From: Ricordea florida
Taxonomy: Eukaryota > Cnidaria > Anthozoa > Corallimorpharia > Ricordeidae
Assembly: GCA_949710005.1 (NCBI GenBank)
Contig: OX453285.1
Location: forward strand, 6,483,132 to 6,547,131
DNA length: 64,000 nucleotides
Reading direction: 5' to 3'
Shown here: one piece after another, positions 45,557 through 56,429 of the stretch
Numbering within the stretch: the first letter of the stretch is position 1
How the letters are laid out: each line of letters starts with the position of its first letter
Position numbers and translations under genes: made by a program
The notes under the pieces: generated by a model
What the model was told of the DNA's origin: nothing
The model's input: only the letters and a program-made list of their open reading frames with translations
The model's database searches: none

Positions 45557-45714
45557 ACTTCGCTCTACGTTCACGTATTGAGCACTGTTTTACGATTAAT
45601 CAACTTTTACACTTTATATATGTATATATATATGAAAAAGAAAAAAATAAGCCTGTTTTCCATGAATGCCGTGCCTCACTTGATATTGTAATAACTCAGG
45701 CTGTGTAAAAGTGA

Positions 45715-45840
45715 CTTGAAACTACGTTGGGATTCTGCTTGCCTTAAGTTTTAGGAAGACTATTCCACAGAACAGCACCGCTGTAGCGAAAACTATTACG
45801 CAGATAATTTGTGCGTGGGTGTGGAATAGTTAATTTACTT
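45715..45840 (-). mobile_element. CR1-like LINE C-terminal remnant
   Basis: Minus strand reads PHPRTNYLRNSFRYSGAVLW followed by NSLPKT, the conserved CR1 RT end. Confidence 0.6.
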
Positions 45841-45898
45841 ATTTCTGCTATTTCAGGTAATCTCTTAACTAAAGCGAAAGTCAATTAATTCAGTGCTG

Positions 45899-46690
45899 AA
45901 ATGAGAAACAATGAGGACCCGGAGTCCTTTCACTTAGATAAAGACGTAAATATTAATTTACTGAGAGCCAAATCCAAAGACTGCTACTGGCTAATTGTTG
46001 ATAAGGAGTACAAAGAAAAACAAACTGGTCCAAAGAGATGGAATCAAACCATTCCTATGGACAAAACAAACTGGAAAAATATATTTAAATCGGTACAATA
46101 GACTTGTAGAGAAAAAAGAATTAGGGAATTTTATTTTAAATTCATTTACAGAATTTTTGTGAATAAAAAGGAACTTTTTAGGTTTAGTATCAAATCAGAT
46201 AGTAATTGTATATATTGCGGGGATCTGGATTCTATAAACCATACCTTTTCAGAGTACCAGTTCACAAAATCCTTTACTCAAGAAGTAGTACAATGGTTTA
46301 ATACAGAGAATAACTCTGAATTTAATCTAAACATTGAAGGTCGTCTATTTGGTATTTTTCCAAGTTCAAGTACCTTGATTAAAGAACTAAACTACACCCT
46401 CTTTCTGCGTATTATATTTATACGAAAAAGCTCCAGAATGACTCAACATTTCTATTACTTTCCAACTTTATCAACAAAGTTAAATATAAGTATAAACTTG
46501 ATAAAATTATTTAATATTCGTAAAAGCTCCTCTATCTGTAATTCTTTAGATTTAATATAATTTCAATAAGTATGATTGTACAGAAAGATTTGTTTTTGTC
46601 ATTGTAAAAATAGGCTTAGAATAAGTGATGTAATAATTGCTGTAAGTGTAAGAAATGATTAATAAAAACTATATTGCAAAAAAAAAGAAA
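45899..46690 (+). mobile_element. L1-like LINE 3' part with poly(A)
   Basis: Plus-strand frames at 45901-46101 and 46159-46560 read LLRAKSKDCYWLIVDKEY, MNKKELFRFSIKSDSNCIYC, CGDLDSINHTFSEYQFTKSF and EGRLFGIFPSS, the zinc-binding C-terminus of an L1-like ORF2. It is followed by AATAAAAACTATATTGC and an A-rich tail at 46678-46690. Confidence 0.75.
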
Positions 46691-46784
46691 GAAATATTTG
46701 AACTGCGGATTAGTATGTAATGACATTGATTGATCATCGCACTTATGTACACAACTTAAGCAGCTGTGAAATTAAAGAATGAAA

Positions 46785-46862
46785 AAAACTCAGGCCTGAA
46801 CGGGATTCGAGCCTATGACCTCTGCGATACCGTTAAGGAAATGAGCATGAATGTATCCTCAT
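46785..46862 (-). repeat. SINE fragment with B-box-like motif
   Basis: The minus strand reads GGTCATAGGCTCGAATCCCG, similar to a pol III B box and its downstream region. The 5' tRNA-like part is not preserved. Confidence 0.45.
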
Positions 46863-48489
46863 CGTAATGTTAGTTTCATGGGAGTTTGATTGGAGTTTGA
46901 TGGGAGCTACCCTTAAATCTTACAGTCACGGATCCCGTACATTATCAACTGGTTTGGTAAACCCTATTTTGCGTATTTCAACGTCCTACCGACGCAGCAC
47001 CAATTTCTTTAGTAAAGGAGTCCTGTTGGTAAGAGACGCAAACGCTAAATTAGAATTGAGTATAATTCTTGCAAGGGAACACCCTGAAGACGTACACAGA
47101 TAACGTGAATGCCCGTGCATTATGAGGTGCGTCCCTCCACCGGTCCAATTTGTGAGTATCACGGAGTCTTAGGTTGGCGCATTCATAGAGTATGGAACGA
47201 GTGATGGAGAGGCAAGCAGCGGAGACATCTATCTGAACTTTCTGGACAGTGGTAATCCTATAAATGCTCTGTTCTATGCGTTTGACAACAGCAGAGAGCC
47301 GGCCAAGGTGATGGACGCCCACATGATACCACGCGGATTGACCAAAGCTGATTGCAAAGGAGACACAACCAGTGATACGCAGAGCGGTTTGTATGCGCAA
47401 AAGTGTCACAAAGATTGTGATCCCTTAGCTGGCAAGAATATTTACGTTGAGTTAGCGCGAACCATGACGATTGAGAAAGCAGGTTACCTTGCTAAGAGGC
47501 GGGTAAAGTCTCAAACCGGCCATAAGGTCTACACGACTGGATTTATCCCGATCTCTAAAATAGATAATGTCGTAAGCAGATTAGCCGTATCCGATTAAAG
47601 AAATTTAAAAGCAAGTCTTTCGGTTAAGGATTTCTGACGAGACTGAAAGCCCCTTGACCTTGTTCATGCAAGAGCGGCAGAACTGGAAAGTCTGGCTATT
47701 GGAGCCGTGGGTACAATATGCTCCTTGCAACGCAAAACCGTATTGGTGGGCACTGATTTGAGCTCGAGGAGGCTGCCTATCGTCAAAGATGAGGCGTAAC
47801 TGATACCCAGAGATTATCTCACACTAACCGTGTACAGGTTTGTAATAGGCCAAAGGTTGCGATAGCACGGATCTCATAAGCAAATCTAGCCTATTCCAGG
47901 CTCTCAGACTGGAAAGGGCAAACGTCAGGCCAAGAGAGGAAAAAAACTCTAGTCGCTTTTTAATACCCACTCACCTTGAGGCTCATCTCATTTGAGGGGC
48001 TGGAAAAGGCCAAGGCGCATTAGTTTGGCACAGATGAAAAATCGTGACCTAGAACCCAAAGGGCTGTCGATTCAAACGATGTCTAACTAAAGCTGCAGCT
48101 TAAGTGAAATTAGAAGTGTTTGAAACTGACCAATTAGCGATAGATTTGATGAGATCAATTCATTTTGGGAGAGCAGACATTGACTACGTATTCTGGTGCG
48201 GTATAAACGAGACTGAAAGGTTAAGTTAGAGCAGCTCAAATTCACTAAGAACATGGGTTTGTTAAGCTGAGCCTAAGCCTCGCTTAGAAACAACAGGCTC
48301 ATATTCCCCTGCAGGGTCACGTGTACCTGTCTCTGAGACATGTTTAGTAATAACATCCAACGGAAAGTCGGCAGGTAGCAGTAGCAAGGTTCCCTTCACT
48401 TCAGGCTTGTATTCTAAAGGAATACTATCAAAATCTTACAGTGCGCCTTATAAAATATTAGATGAAAACCAAGACATTACTTTTTTCAG
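46863..48489. other. No gene recognised
   Basis: Overlapping open frames occur on both strands (47050-47409 minus and 47308-47598 plus), but neither shows a domain or splice context that I can recognise. No repeats noticed. Confidence 0.35.
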
Positions 48490-48624
48490 GCTGCCAAAAT
48501 GCAAACGATAATAGAATCCCCCAAAGTTGTCAAGCGTGCCGCGTTGCTAAGGACGTGCAAACTTGTACATGCGTAGCTGAGTGTCCATCAGGAAAGTCAC
48601 TGACAGAAGACAATAAATGCGTTC
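48490..48624 (+). CDS. Isolated Cys-rich module exon
   Basis: A strong acceptor (TTACTTTTTTCAG) and donor (GTAAGT) bound 135 bases with phase 1 on both sides, the symmetry of shuffled extracellular modules. It encodes CQNANDNRIPQSCQACRVAK and DVQTCTCVAECPSGKSL ending DNKCV. The CxxC...CxC...CPxGxxL spacing resembles furin-like or EGF-like repeats of receptors. Neighbouring exons of the same gene were not found, so it may be part of a gene with distant exons, or a stranded exon. Confidence 0.5.
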
Positions 48625-49985
48625 GTAAGTATAGCTCAGAAAGAAAGCCCAGTTAAGCAAGACGAAACCGGTAACTACAAGTTCATGTGATAGCTTATGG
48701 ATAAACCACATCGCAGCGTGCGATGCTCAAAATAATGGTTTAGTACATGTACATCTTAGACGATATATACCCAGTCTAAATGTCGGGTCTGCCGAAAGAA
48801 GTACCCCGCCAGTTCAGAATTCTACATAACTATGAGATCGGATTCATTCTGTAAATTCTGGGAGAGTTCACGCGAAACCAATGGCTGCTTCACTTGGGGG
48901 ACGCAATGTATACAAGTGACACACATGAGCTCAAGCGCTTAACTTTCTTTGATAGGGATGCGCTAAACTATAACTTTCATAAGGGACACGGAGTGACATC
49001 GATGATCCATCCCTACCTTGAAATGTCTGGACCGCGTACAGATCCTTGCCTACCGGATCAAATTAAGTCGGCAATTCATTTATATGGTGATCTACACTTA
49101 CGGAGGTCTGTCAAATCTGTGATAGTTCCAAAATGGTTCATGCTCGAATTCCTTGACCCGGTGTACTGCATGCACTGATTATCCTGAATTCCTATAGACC
49201 AAGTGAAAAACCTTGGCATTTTAAGCAATCTGATTGGCTTACCAATTCGGGATATTCAATACTATTCACCTCCAAGGGCTGAATAGTGCCGGGCGTCTGG
49301 GAAATCCTTGTGCAAGTGAGTTTTGGTCGCAGAAAAAAAATTGCCGGCGTTAATTCTGGCTTAACATCTGTTGCCACGATTGATTGAGGTTGTTCATTGG
49401 TATATGTTAAAAAGGAATAGTTACATCGGTGTTTCGCAGTTTGGTAAATATTCAGCCAATATTCATCTTGATTTCAGAGAATAATTGTTAATTATTAGTA
49501 ATTCTAACAAGAAGCTACCACGTGTTTGCTATGATAAAAGTTTCATCATTGAGGTTTGCTTCTGATTTTAGCTACATTCTACGCTTTAATTAAGCAAACG
49601 ATGCGCTACGGCGGCATGAGTATTTAGGATGTCACAGTTTTGAAAGAGTTGCCCTTATGTTTGTGGCTTAAGATTGTCCAGCCATGGTCTCTTGGTAGGA
49701 ATACCTTAAACATGGTTCGTTATGAAAAACGTCATGTGGACACGACGAATATGTTTGCGGCAGAACTGAAGCAGGGCACAGACACTCAATCGGTCAAATT
49801 CTACTTCACTTTGCTAGGAGAAGAAAATGAAAAGTAAAAAAATTAAGTTCGACATGATTTGTCTTATGCCATAAATTGCAGCCCGTTAAGAATAGAGCGA
49901 ACTTACGGCGTTTCTTTTCACACTTTACAAAGTGACCCGATCATTTTGAAATGCGTTGCACTGTGGTAACCGGAGTGTAACTACA
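48625..49985. other. No gene recognised
   Basis: Open frames at 48894-49178 and 49640-49837 on the plus strand show no recognisable domain. Confidence 0.35.
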
Positions 49986-49989
49986 CTCT

Positions 49990-50552
49990 ATGATTTAACC
50001 CTTAACCACGTAATGTGACCATTCTTTGTAAAGCTACTGAACAGTACTGTACTGTGGTACTGTTTGTTTTACTATACAATGTGGTTCTAACTTTTTCATC
50101 TGTGGATCAAACCATGCAGTGTGACCATTCTTTGTAAAGCTACTGAACAGTACTGTACTGTAGTACTGCTTGTTTTACTATACAGTGTGGTTCTAACTTT
50201 TTCATCTGTGGATCAAACCATGCAGTGTGACTATTCTTTGGAAAGCTACTGAACAGTACTGTACTGTGGTACTGTTTGTTTTACTATACAGTGTGGTTCT
50301 AACTTTTTCATCTGTGGATCAAACCATGCAGTGTGACTATTCTTTGGAAAGCTACTGAACAGTACTGTACTGTGGTACTGTTTGTTTTACTATACAGTGT
50401 GGTTCTAACTTTTTCATCTATGGATCAAACCATGCAGTGCAGTGACCATTCTTTGGAAAGCTACTGAACAATACTGTGCTGTGGTACTGTTTGTTTTATT
50501 ATACAGTGTGGCTCTAACGTTTTCATCTGCAGATCAAACCTTGCAGTGTGAC
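49990..50552. repeat. 106-bp satellite, intergenic array
   Basis: About five monomers. CATGCAGTGTGAC recurs at 50113, 50219 and 50325, exactly 106 bp apart. Same orientation and family as the arrays at 7785-8236 and 63560-64000. Confidence 0.92.
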
Positions 50553-50592
50553 ATGGAATGAGATTCTTCTTGTGATCGTAATTTAGTTGCGT

Positions 50593-51850
50593 TTAACTTT
50601 TCAAACCTATCAAACAAATCATATGAAAATACACCGTTTCTAGTAGTAATTCTAATTGTTTACTTCGATAATATTTCGATAAATTTATGAATTTATCTTT
50701 TGGGAAGTTATTTACCAGTTTATCTAAGCTAGTAGCCATAAATCTAAAACTGTCAATGAATCTTAAATATATATAAACTGGTACTTTGTCGCCATTTTTA
50801 TCTATACGGGTATCCACCTTAATTCGCTTTGAGAATGAAATGTATACTTTCTCATCATTAGCAATGCAAACGATTTTGATTGACTCTTGAGTTGGACCCA
50901 CGTGGCACTCTGTATTAACATTCTTCTAGGCGTCTTCGTTTCCACTTGTGCTTGTGTTCCTAGTTTCTTGGTCTTGGTCTTGCGTCACAACAATTGGTAC
51001 TCGCATCTTTCTATTATAATTTTTAAATTGAATAAACTGGGGAGTTCCATCTTTATTAATTGACATTTTTACATTAACCTTCGCATGTTGTCGGCAATAT
51101 TTATTATGATTTAAGAGAGATTCACTGCACTTAATGAATTAAAACATCTGTAACAGAACAATATTGCATGACTATGGTTATTGATCTGAGAGCATACTAG
51201 TCCACTAAAATTCTTAATCAAGCAATAATGATTTAATTGGTAATTAGTAATAAATTAATATAACCATCACTACCAACACATCTATTACTTAATTTCGATG
51301 TATATAATTTTTGAGTTGGACTATGGTACCCAATAACATATATCGCATAAGGATTCTGACGTTCAAATACTTCTATATCATTATAGCTTTCAGGAAAGTT
51401 AATGTGGGCCCAGTGAAATTTTTCGGATTTCGCCCCCAAATCGGAGGTTAAACGCTGAGGATTTTTTTTCAGTTGGGTAAACCGCTGATGTAACTGCCAA
51501 CATAAAACACTTATTATCAAACAAATTCTCAACGTTAATGACAGATTTTTTATCGGCTGTGTATTTTGGTAACGGAATATAACTACTTCCAACAATTGGA
51601 TCAGCTTCAACCGTATCGAAATGTTCAACACTAACAAATTGCCAACCATTACCTTCATCTTGGAATTTAGGTCTTTTCTCTAGGATAGTTTCGAATATCT
51701 TCCCTAGAATCTTAGGTATATAATCAGATTCGGTAATTGTTACAGGTATACCACAGTTAAATCCAGCAAAAATTTCCTGTGGTTCTCGAGTAGATGAATC
51801 AAGTTAAAGCTACAGGTTAATATAAATCGTAATTTAACTGGTTTTTCCAT
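50593..51850 (-). pseudogene. Polinton-type family B DNA polymerase relic
   Basis: The minus strand in shifting frames reads NPQRLTSDLGAKSEKFHWAH, INFPESYNDIEVFERQNPYA, IYVIGYHSPTQKLY and then VPVYIYLRFIDSFRFMATSL followed by DKLVNNFPKDKF. The last matches the region around the first exonuclease block of protein-primed family B polymerases found in Polinton/Maverick elements. Several frameshifts. No capsid, integrase or terminal repeats nearby. A truncated old copy. Confidence 0.65.
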
Positions 51851-51864
51851 ATTACGAAATCAGG

Positions 51865-51930
51865 GTATTAAGTGAAGTACGGCCCGCTAAATTGACCAAT
51901 CACAGCGCGCGTACTAACTGAGAGATATAA
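51865..51930. repeat. Multi-hairpin foldback element, 3' fragment
   Basis: Carries TACGGCCCGCTAAATTGACC and AGAGATATAATAA, identical to the ends of the elements at 6757-6985 and 26109-26363. Confidence 0.75.
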
Positions 51931-52715
51931 TAAATTTGATTAACTCGTTGACTAAGATCTACAACGCGTTGGTTTACTGTTTATCGTATTGGTCGTATTG
52001 GTGGTGGAACGTTTGATAATAACCAATCGGTAAATTCTCTCATTCGTGTTCGAGCTTCCGCCGTAATTCGTTCGGTTACTTGTCTCAGTCAACGAGCTCT
52101 GATTAGTTGTAGCTGGCACAGGTCTTAAAATTGGTACATCTATGTCTGGTATTGGTTGATCCCTGATACTCGGTGGTTGACTGGTAACTGATTATTATAT
52201 ATAGTCTCAATTTTTCTAAATTGTTATTTAAAAAATATAATGTTAGTATGAATATATGTGGAGGTATTGCGTTAAAGAACGAAAAGAAACAGAACGTATC
52301 GAGGGTAGTGAGCAATATATGAGAACGAGTAATGGTAAATACATGATCAAATTCATCTGTGCAAGTTGTGGTGCGAATACGTCGAGATTTATCTCAGAAT
52401 CAGCATACAATATTAGTGGACAATAAGTAGAAGTATTTTAGTTGGTTTATGAAGAGTGAGGATAGAATATTATATCAATACTAGATAAACAGTATCCTTT
52501 ATGCGGTACCTTTAGAAGAAAAACAAAAATCGACCAACCAAAGCCCCCCATTCTCCACTGAAATGGTTCTTCATCTAGTAATGATTCATTATTAAAATTT
52601 ATAAGGCCGATTCATATATATAAATCTCGTCGCACATTTCAAAATATCATGCGCAAGCCCGGGGTGGGGAGGATTGACGTGTTTTGTTTTTCTTTTATAG
52701 TTTTTGAATTTTTTT
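51931..52715. other. No gene recognised
   Basis: AT-rich. The minus-strand frame at 52103-52315 is hydrophobic but without homology I can name. Confidence 0.35.
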
Positions 52716-52721
52716 TTCTCT

Positions 52722-53036
52722 TTAGTTCCTTGCCCCCGAGTGGGGAATAGGGCCGGAAATCAATGCTCGCCATCTGTCCCTATTCTTGGCCATAGCTGCT
52801 GCTGCGGCCCACGATGTAAGTCTCAGCTCAGCGCGTTCGTTCTCCACAGTTCTCCGCCATGTTTCCCTTGGCCGTCCTCTGCTTCTTTTTCCACTTAGTG
52901 CCCAGGATAATGCCACGTGTGGGTTTCGGTTTGGTGCCATACGCAGAACATGACCTATCCACTTCCATCGCCTGCGTTGCACTTGTGTACTAATCTTTTC
53001 GATTCCCGCTCTTCTCCGAATTTCATCATTGGGCAC
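52722..53036 (-). mobile_element. Non-LTR retrotransposon C-terminal tail
   Basis: DEIRRRAGIEKISTQVQRRR, WKWIGHVLRMAPNRNP and KRSRGRPRETWRRTVENERA are the highly typical RRxxWxGHVxRM...GRPxxTWRR ending of RTE/L2-like ORF2 proteins. Confidence 0.75.
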
Positions 53037-53199
53037 TATTTTTTTTTTACTTCTTCGTTTTTACTTTTTGAATTTTGTTTTTCAATTTTTCGTTTATAAT
53101 TTTTCCTTTTGGTTTTCTTTTATAGTTTTTTTAATTTTGACCATAATTTTCGCTTAATAAAAAGTATCTAAGGCTAAAAGGTTAAAAAATTTGTAAAGT

Positions 53200-53545
53200 T
53201 TAAAAGTAAAAACCTAACGTTTTCGGCTGTATCAGGGTTAAAAATGGCCGTCCGCACGCATGTATATGTTGGATCGTTAGCCCCTCAACGATCCTACGCT
53301 TGTGGAATGTCTGTGCTGAGGAGAGAATACGCCAGGTGAAAGAATGTGATGGGATTTCTCGCTGGTGTTTTGCAGGGTCAGAGGTGTGAACGAGATTTGA
53401 AAGTTCCGCAATTCGTACTGCAGAATTTCTCACAGTCTCGCCCATATAATCAGCACCACAACAACAATCTCCTTTGTAAACAACTTTCGATCTGTAATTG
53501 TTTTTGTCTTTGTTATTAAAGAGGCTTTTGATTCGCCTGTTTTTT
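53200..53545 (-). mobile_element. PLE GIY-YIG endonuclease fragment
   Basis: The minus strand reads SKVVYKGDCCCGADYMGETV, RNSAVRIAELSN, AKHQREIPSHSFTWRILSSA and FHKRRIVEGLTIQ. This is a GIY-YIG domain of a different PLE lineage, with YMG in place of YIG. Confidence 0.7.
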
Positions 53546-54423
53546 GTTTTTTACTTTTTCGTTTTCACTTTTTCACTTTTTGTTTTAATTTAATTTTCTC
53601 AGACATTATTTAAGTTTTTGTTTTCAAGGTATCGTTTTCGCTCTTTATTTTTCTGTTTTTAGTTTTCAATAAGAAAAAAAGCTAAAGCAAAAAACAAAAC
53701 AAAAGCAAAAACCAAAACCAAAACTTCGAAAACGAAAACGAACACGTAAACCGATTGTATAGACCATCATGCTTTGTTGTAGGAGCAATATGGCGGATGG
53801 AGCTGTTGAACCCATGCCGAGTGCGGGTTTGCTGGCGATGTTAGCCCTGGTAAATCCTATCCATTCACTTCCATTTTATAATGTCAACCCTAAATTACAT
53901 CTATTTATTTGCATCTTTTTTGTTCTTCTATTGAAGCAATGAAAGTTGCGTTATTCGATTGGATTAGAAAAACCAAGTCGAATGCTACGATTGTTGCATA
54001 CGTTAGACGGGATTTTGGCTTAGATTGGAGGTACTGTGAAGCTGCGCTTCTTAGTAGAATCATTAAGCTATAACTGGTGACACTGGAGCGTAATCAAGAA
54101 ATAGACAGTTGAATAAATAGACAGTAGGGTATCCCTTAACTACGTATATGGATTGCTTGAAGTGGTAATACAATTTGCGACACACGTTTGTTATCTAGCT
54201 CAGGAAAGAGTATTGCATTGTACACACTGCAAAGTCCCCAGCAGGAAGTAGAGCTCTCTATCGTACATGGGGCTCTTGAATGCTGAAACTGATAACCTGA
54301 TATCTTACGAGAATTTTACAGACTTATAAAGACTTATACAGACTTAGATGTAGATGATCCCAACTTAGGCCAGAACGATTTCTCACTGAGTTTGTTAACA
54401 AGACCGGCATAACGAAATATAAA

Positions 54424-54731
54424 CTGTGTTTTGTATTGTGCGTACATTAAAGAGGCGTTTGACAGCTCTCAACATTAATCGCCACGTGCCAGTGCGAAGG
54501 AGAGAAGTTTTATATGCAGTGTCGGTGAGTCAATGTCATGAATTGCTTTTTTCTTTTCGTATTCCAAGGACGCTAATGAAGGAAGTTCCTTTGTTTTTTT
54601 TTGTCTTCTTTTCTGTCGTGTATTATGTGATTGACAAGACTGAAATAACTGGTCCCTGTAGACAAATTGGGTACAGACATATGCACCAGCAACTGAGGAT
54701 GCGTCATGACCTACCTGTAAAAAGGTATGCT
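54424..54731 (+). CDS. Integrase-core-like gene exons (putative)
   Basis: Two stretches resemble a cnidarian family of integrase-core (rve-type) proteins. TLKRRLTALNINRHVPVRR (about 54438-54500) fits the TLRRRLxxLGLxRR helix. ITGPCRQIGYRHMHQQLRMR (about 54645-54705) fits the GxGxxxGYRxMxxxL motif, and ends at a donor AAAAAG/GTATGC. The first stretch is preceded by an open frame without clear splice. The catalytic domain proper is not seen. Confidence 0.45.
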
Positions 54732-55529
54732 AGTTTATTTCATTCCATTTTTTTTAGTTTTATATCCGTTGACGATTAAATGTTGATATAACCGGTTTTC
54801 TTAACCAATTTTCACCACCAGCAAATGGAATTTCCTTGAAATTCAATTTCACTCTTCAATAAGCTAAGGAAAATTTTTCTTGAGTGTACTCCTAAAACAA
54901 AAACCCTGCTTTAGAGCATTGTCAATGTTGACTTAAAACTGTGCAACTAAATTACGATCATGAAATCAGTCCATTGAGAAAAAAGATTTCTCCAAGAAAC
55001 TAAACAAGGTTAACGAAAGGTAAATAAAAAAGGAGGAACTTGCCGCTTTCGATAACTTATCTGGGATAAGCAGAACAGATCGGAGAATATTTTTGAGACT
55101 TAACTGTCCAAGTTAAATTTGACCTCACCGAAAGCTTGTCATGCACAATACGTAAGGCAGGTGTCACGCTTCTCTGTTGGGGCCTGCTAAAACAGGTGTC
55201 AAAGGCTTGTGGTCTTTTTTCCGAGGCCACTTTGATTATAAAACGAAAGTGAACTTTGAGAGTCATTTAGACATGCCGTTTTTTGTCATAGAGAACCAAA
55301 AAAAAAAATCAATGAAAATGTCATTGACAACCGCTGGTAATGAAGTTCTATTTCTTTCTAATTTCTAGGGAACAAATGTAATAGGTCTTTGTAGTAAGGC
55401 TACGGTTGTAGAGAGATTAAAACAGGAGATCTTTCATCCCGCGGGGACGAGAGATAGTTACCGTTGGTTGATTCTGGACAGTCTTTTTATTGAAACTCAG
55501 TGAGTGGGATGGTTAAGGTCCTGTTAGAA

Positions 55530-55622
55530 ATGATGTGTATCAGGCTATGCAAATACTGGACGTTTCTGGGATGGAGGCTAGACGGAAGCGGGTTTGTCGT
55601 AGAAGGGATTATGTGTCGGTGG
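55530..55622 (+). CDS. Integrase-core-like gene, further exon (putative)
   Basis: DVYQAMQILDVSGMEARRKR and VCRRRDYVSV match the next block of the same family (VxxLLxxLDPxGVExRRxxRLxRRxY), ending at TCGGTG/GTAAGT. Order and orientation agree with 54424-54731. The exon start is uncertain. Confidence 0.45.
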
Positions 55623-56393
55623 TAAGTATATAGTGTAAATATTCAAGCTGGACGTATACGATCTGACTTGAAAAAAAAATGTACGAATGGCAGGGAGGTT
55701 AGATCCTTCTGCCATTAAACAGTTGAGAACAGTTGCTTGGCCGTGCCTGCAAGCAGGAAGGCAGCTACTTCACTTAAGCAAACAGTGTCGATTTTGTGTT
55801 TGAAGGCTTGCGCGCGCTTACTATTAAATAAACAAATGAATATATTTCCTCGGATTCGACATTTTATTAGCTCCACCATGATATACTATTCTATAGATAT
55901 AACATAAGCAACGCCAAACGAATGATTTTTTCAAAGACACTCCTGAAGGTATACAGTAACCTTAAACTTGTACCTAACTAAAACAAACTGGCTCTAAACG
56001 TATTGGCCAAAAAGCTAAGGTTAACGCCTGATAGTACATTGAAATGAAATGGGTAGATAACAAATGGTATTTTAAGGTATGAATTGCTTCATTCCACAGA
56101 CAATACTCTATTTGACCCAAAATATTTCAAGCTAACACTAAACATAACATTCTAACTAGAGTATTTTTCATCAACTAGAAGAGACTTTAGTGTATCGCAG
56201 ATCCATCATTGCCCAGCCCTTCCTCTTCTAAGTGCTCTTTGTCGGGAGGGACGAAGACGCATTTCTGGGTGGTGGCGTGTACTTCTCATAATTTGGCGAT
56301 GTAGCACAACCAGTCTGCATGACCTGAGAACTAGCCTACTTACTTTGGTGGGCAAGACTATTGTTTGTGTTTTGATTAGCAATGGCATATGGA

Positions 56394-56429
56394 TTATCTT
56401 CGTCTGCGCTTCTTAAACCATCTTCGCAC
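56394..56429 (-). CDS. CACHD1: Gene 2 exon 15': basic cytoplasmic tail and stop
   Basis: Acceptor CTTTTTAAACAG before 56429. Phase 0 gives VRRWFKKRRRR and TAA. A basic stretch right after a membrane helix is a normal stop-transfer signal. A second frame here is also open (DGLRSADEDNPYAIANQ...), so a longer tail is possible if the upstream exon ended in another phase. Confidence 0.6.
   Translation of the reverse strand: MRRWFKKRRRR

Noticed and set aside
47050..47598. Overlapping open frames on both strands as a gene
   Set aside because: No recognisable domain, no splice context, and both strands equally open, which suggests chance.
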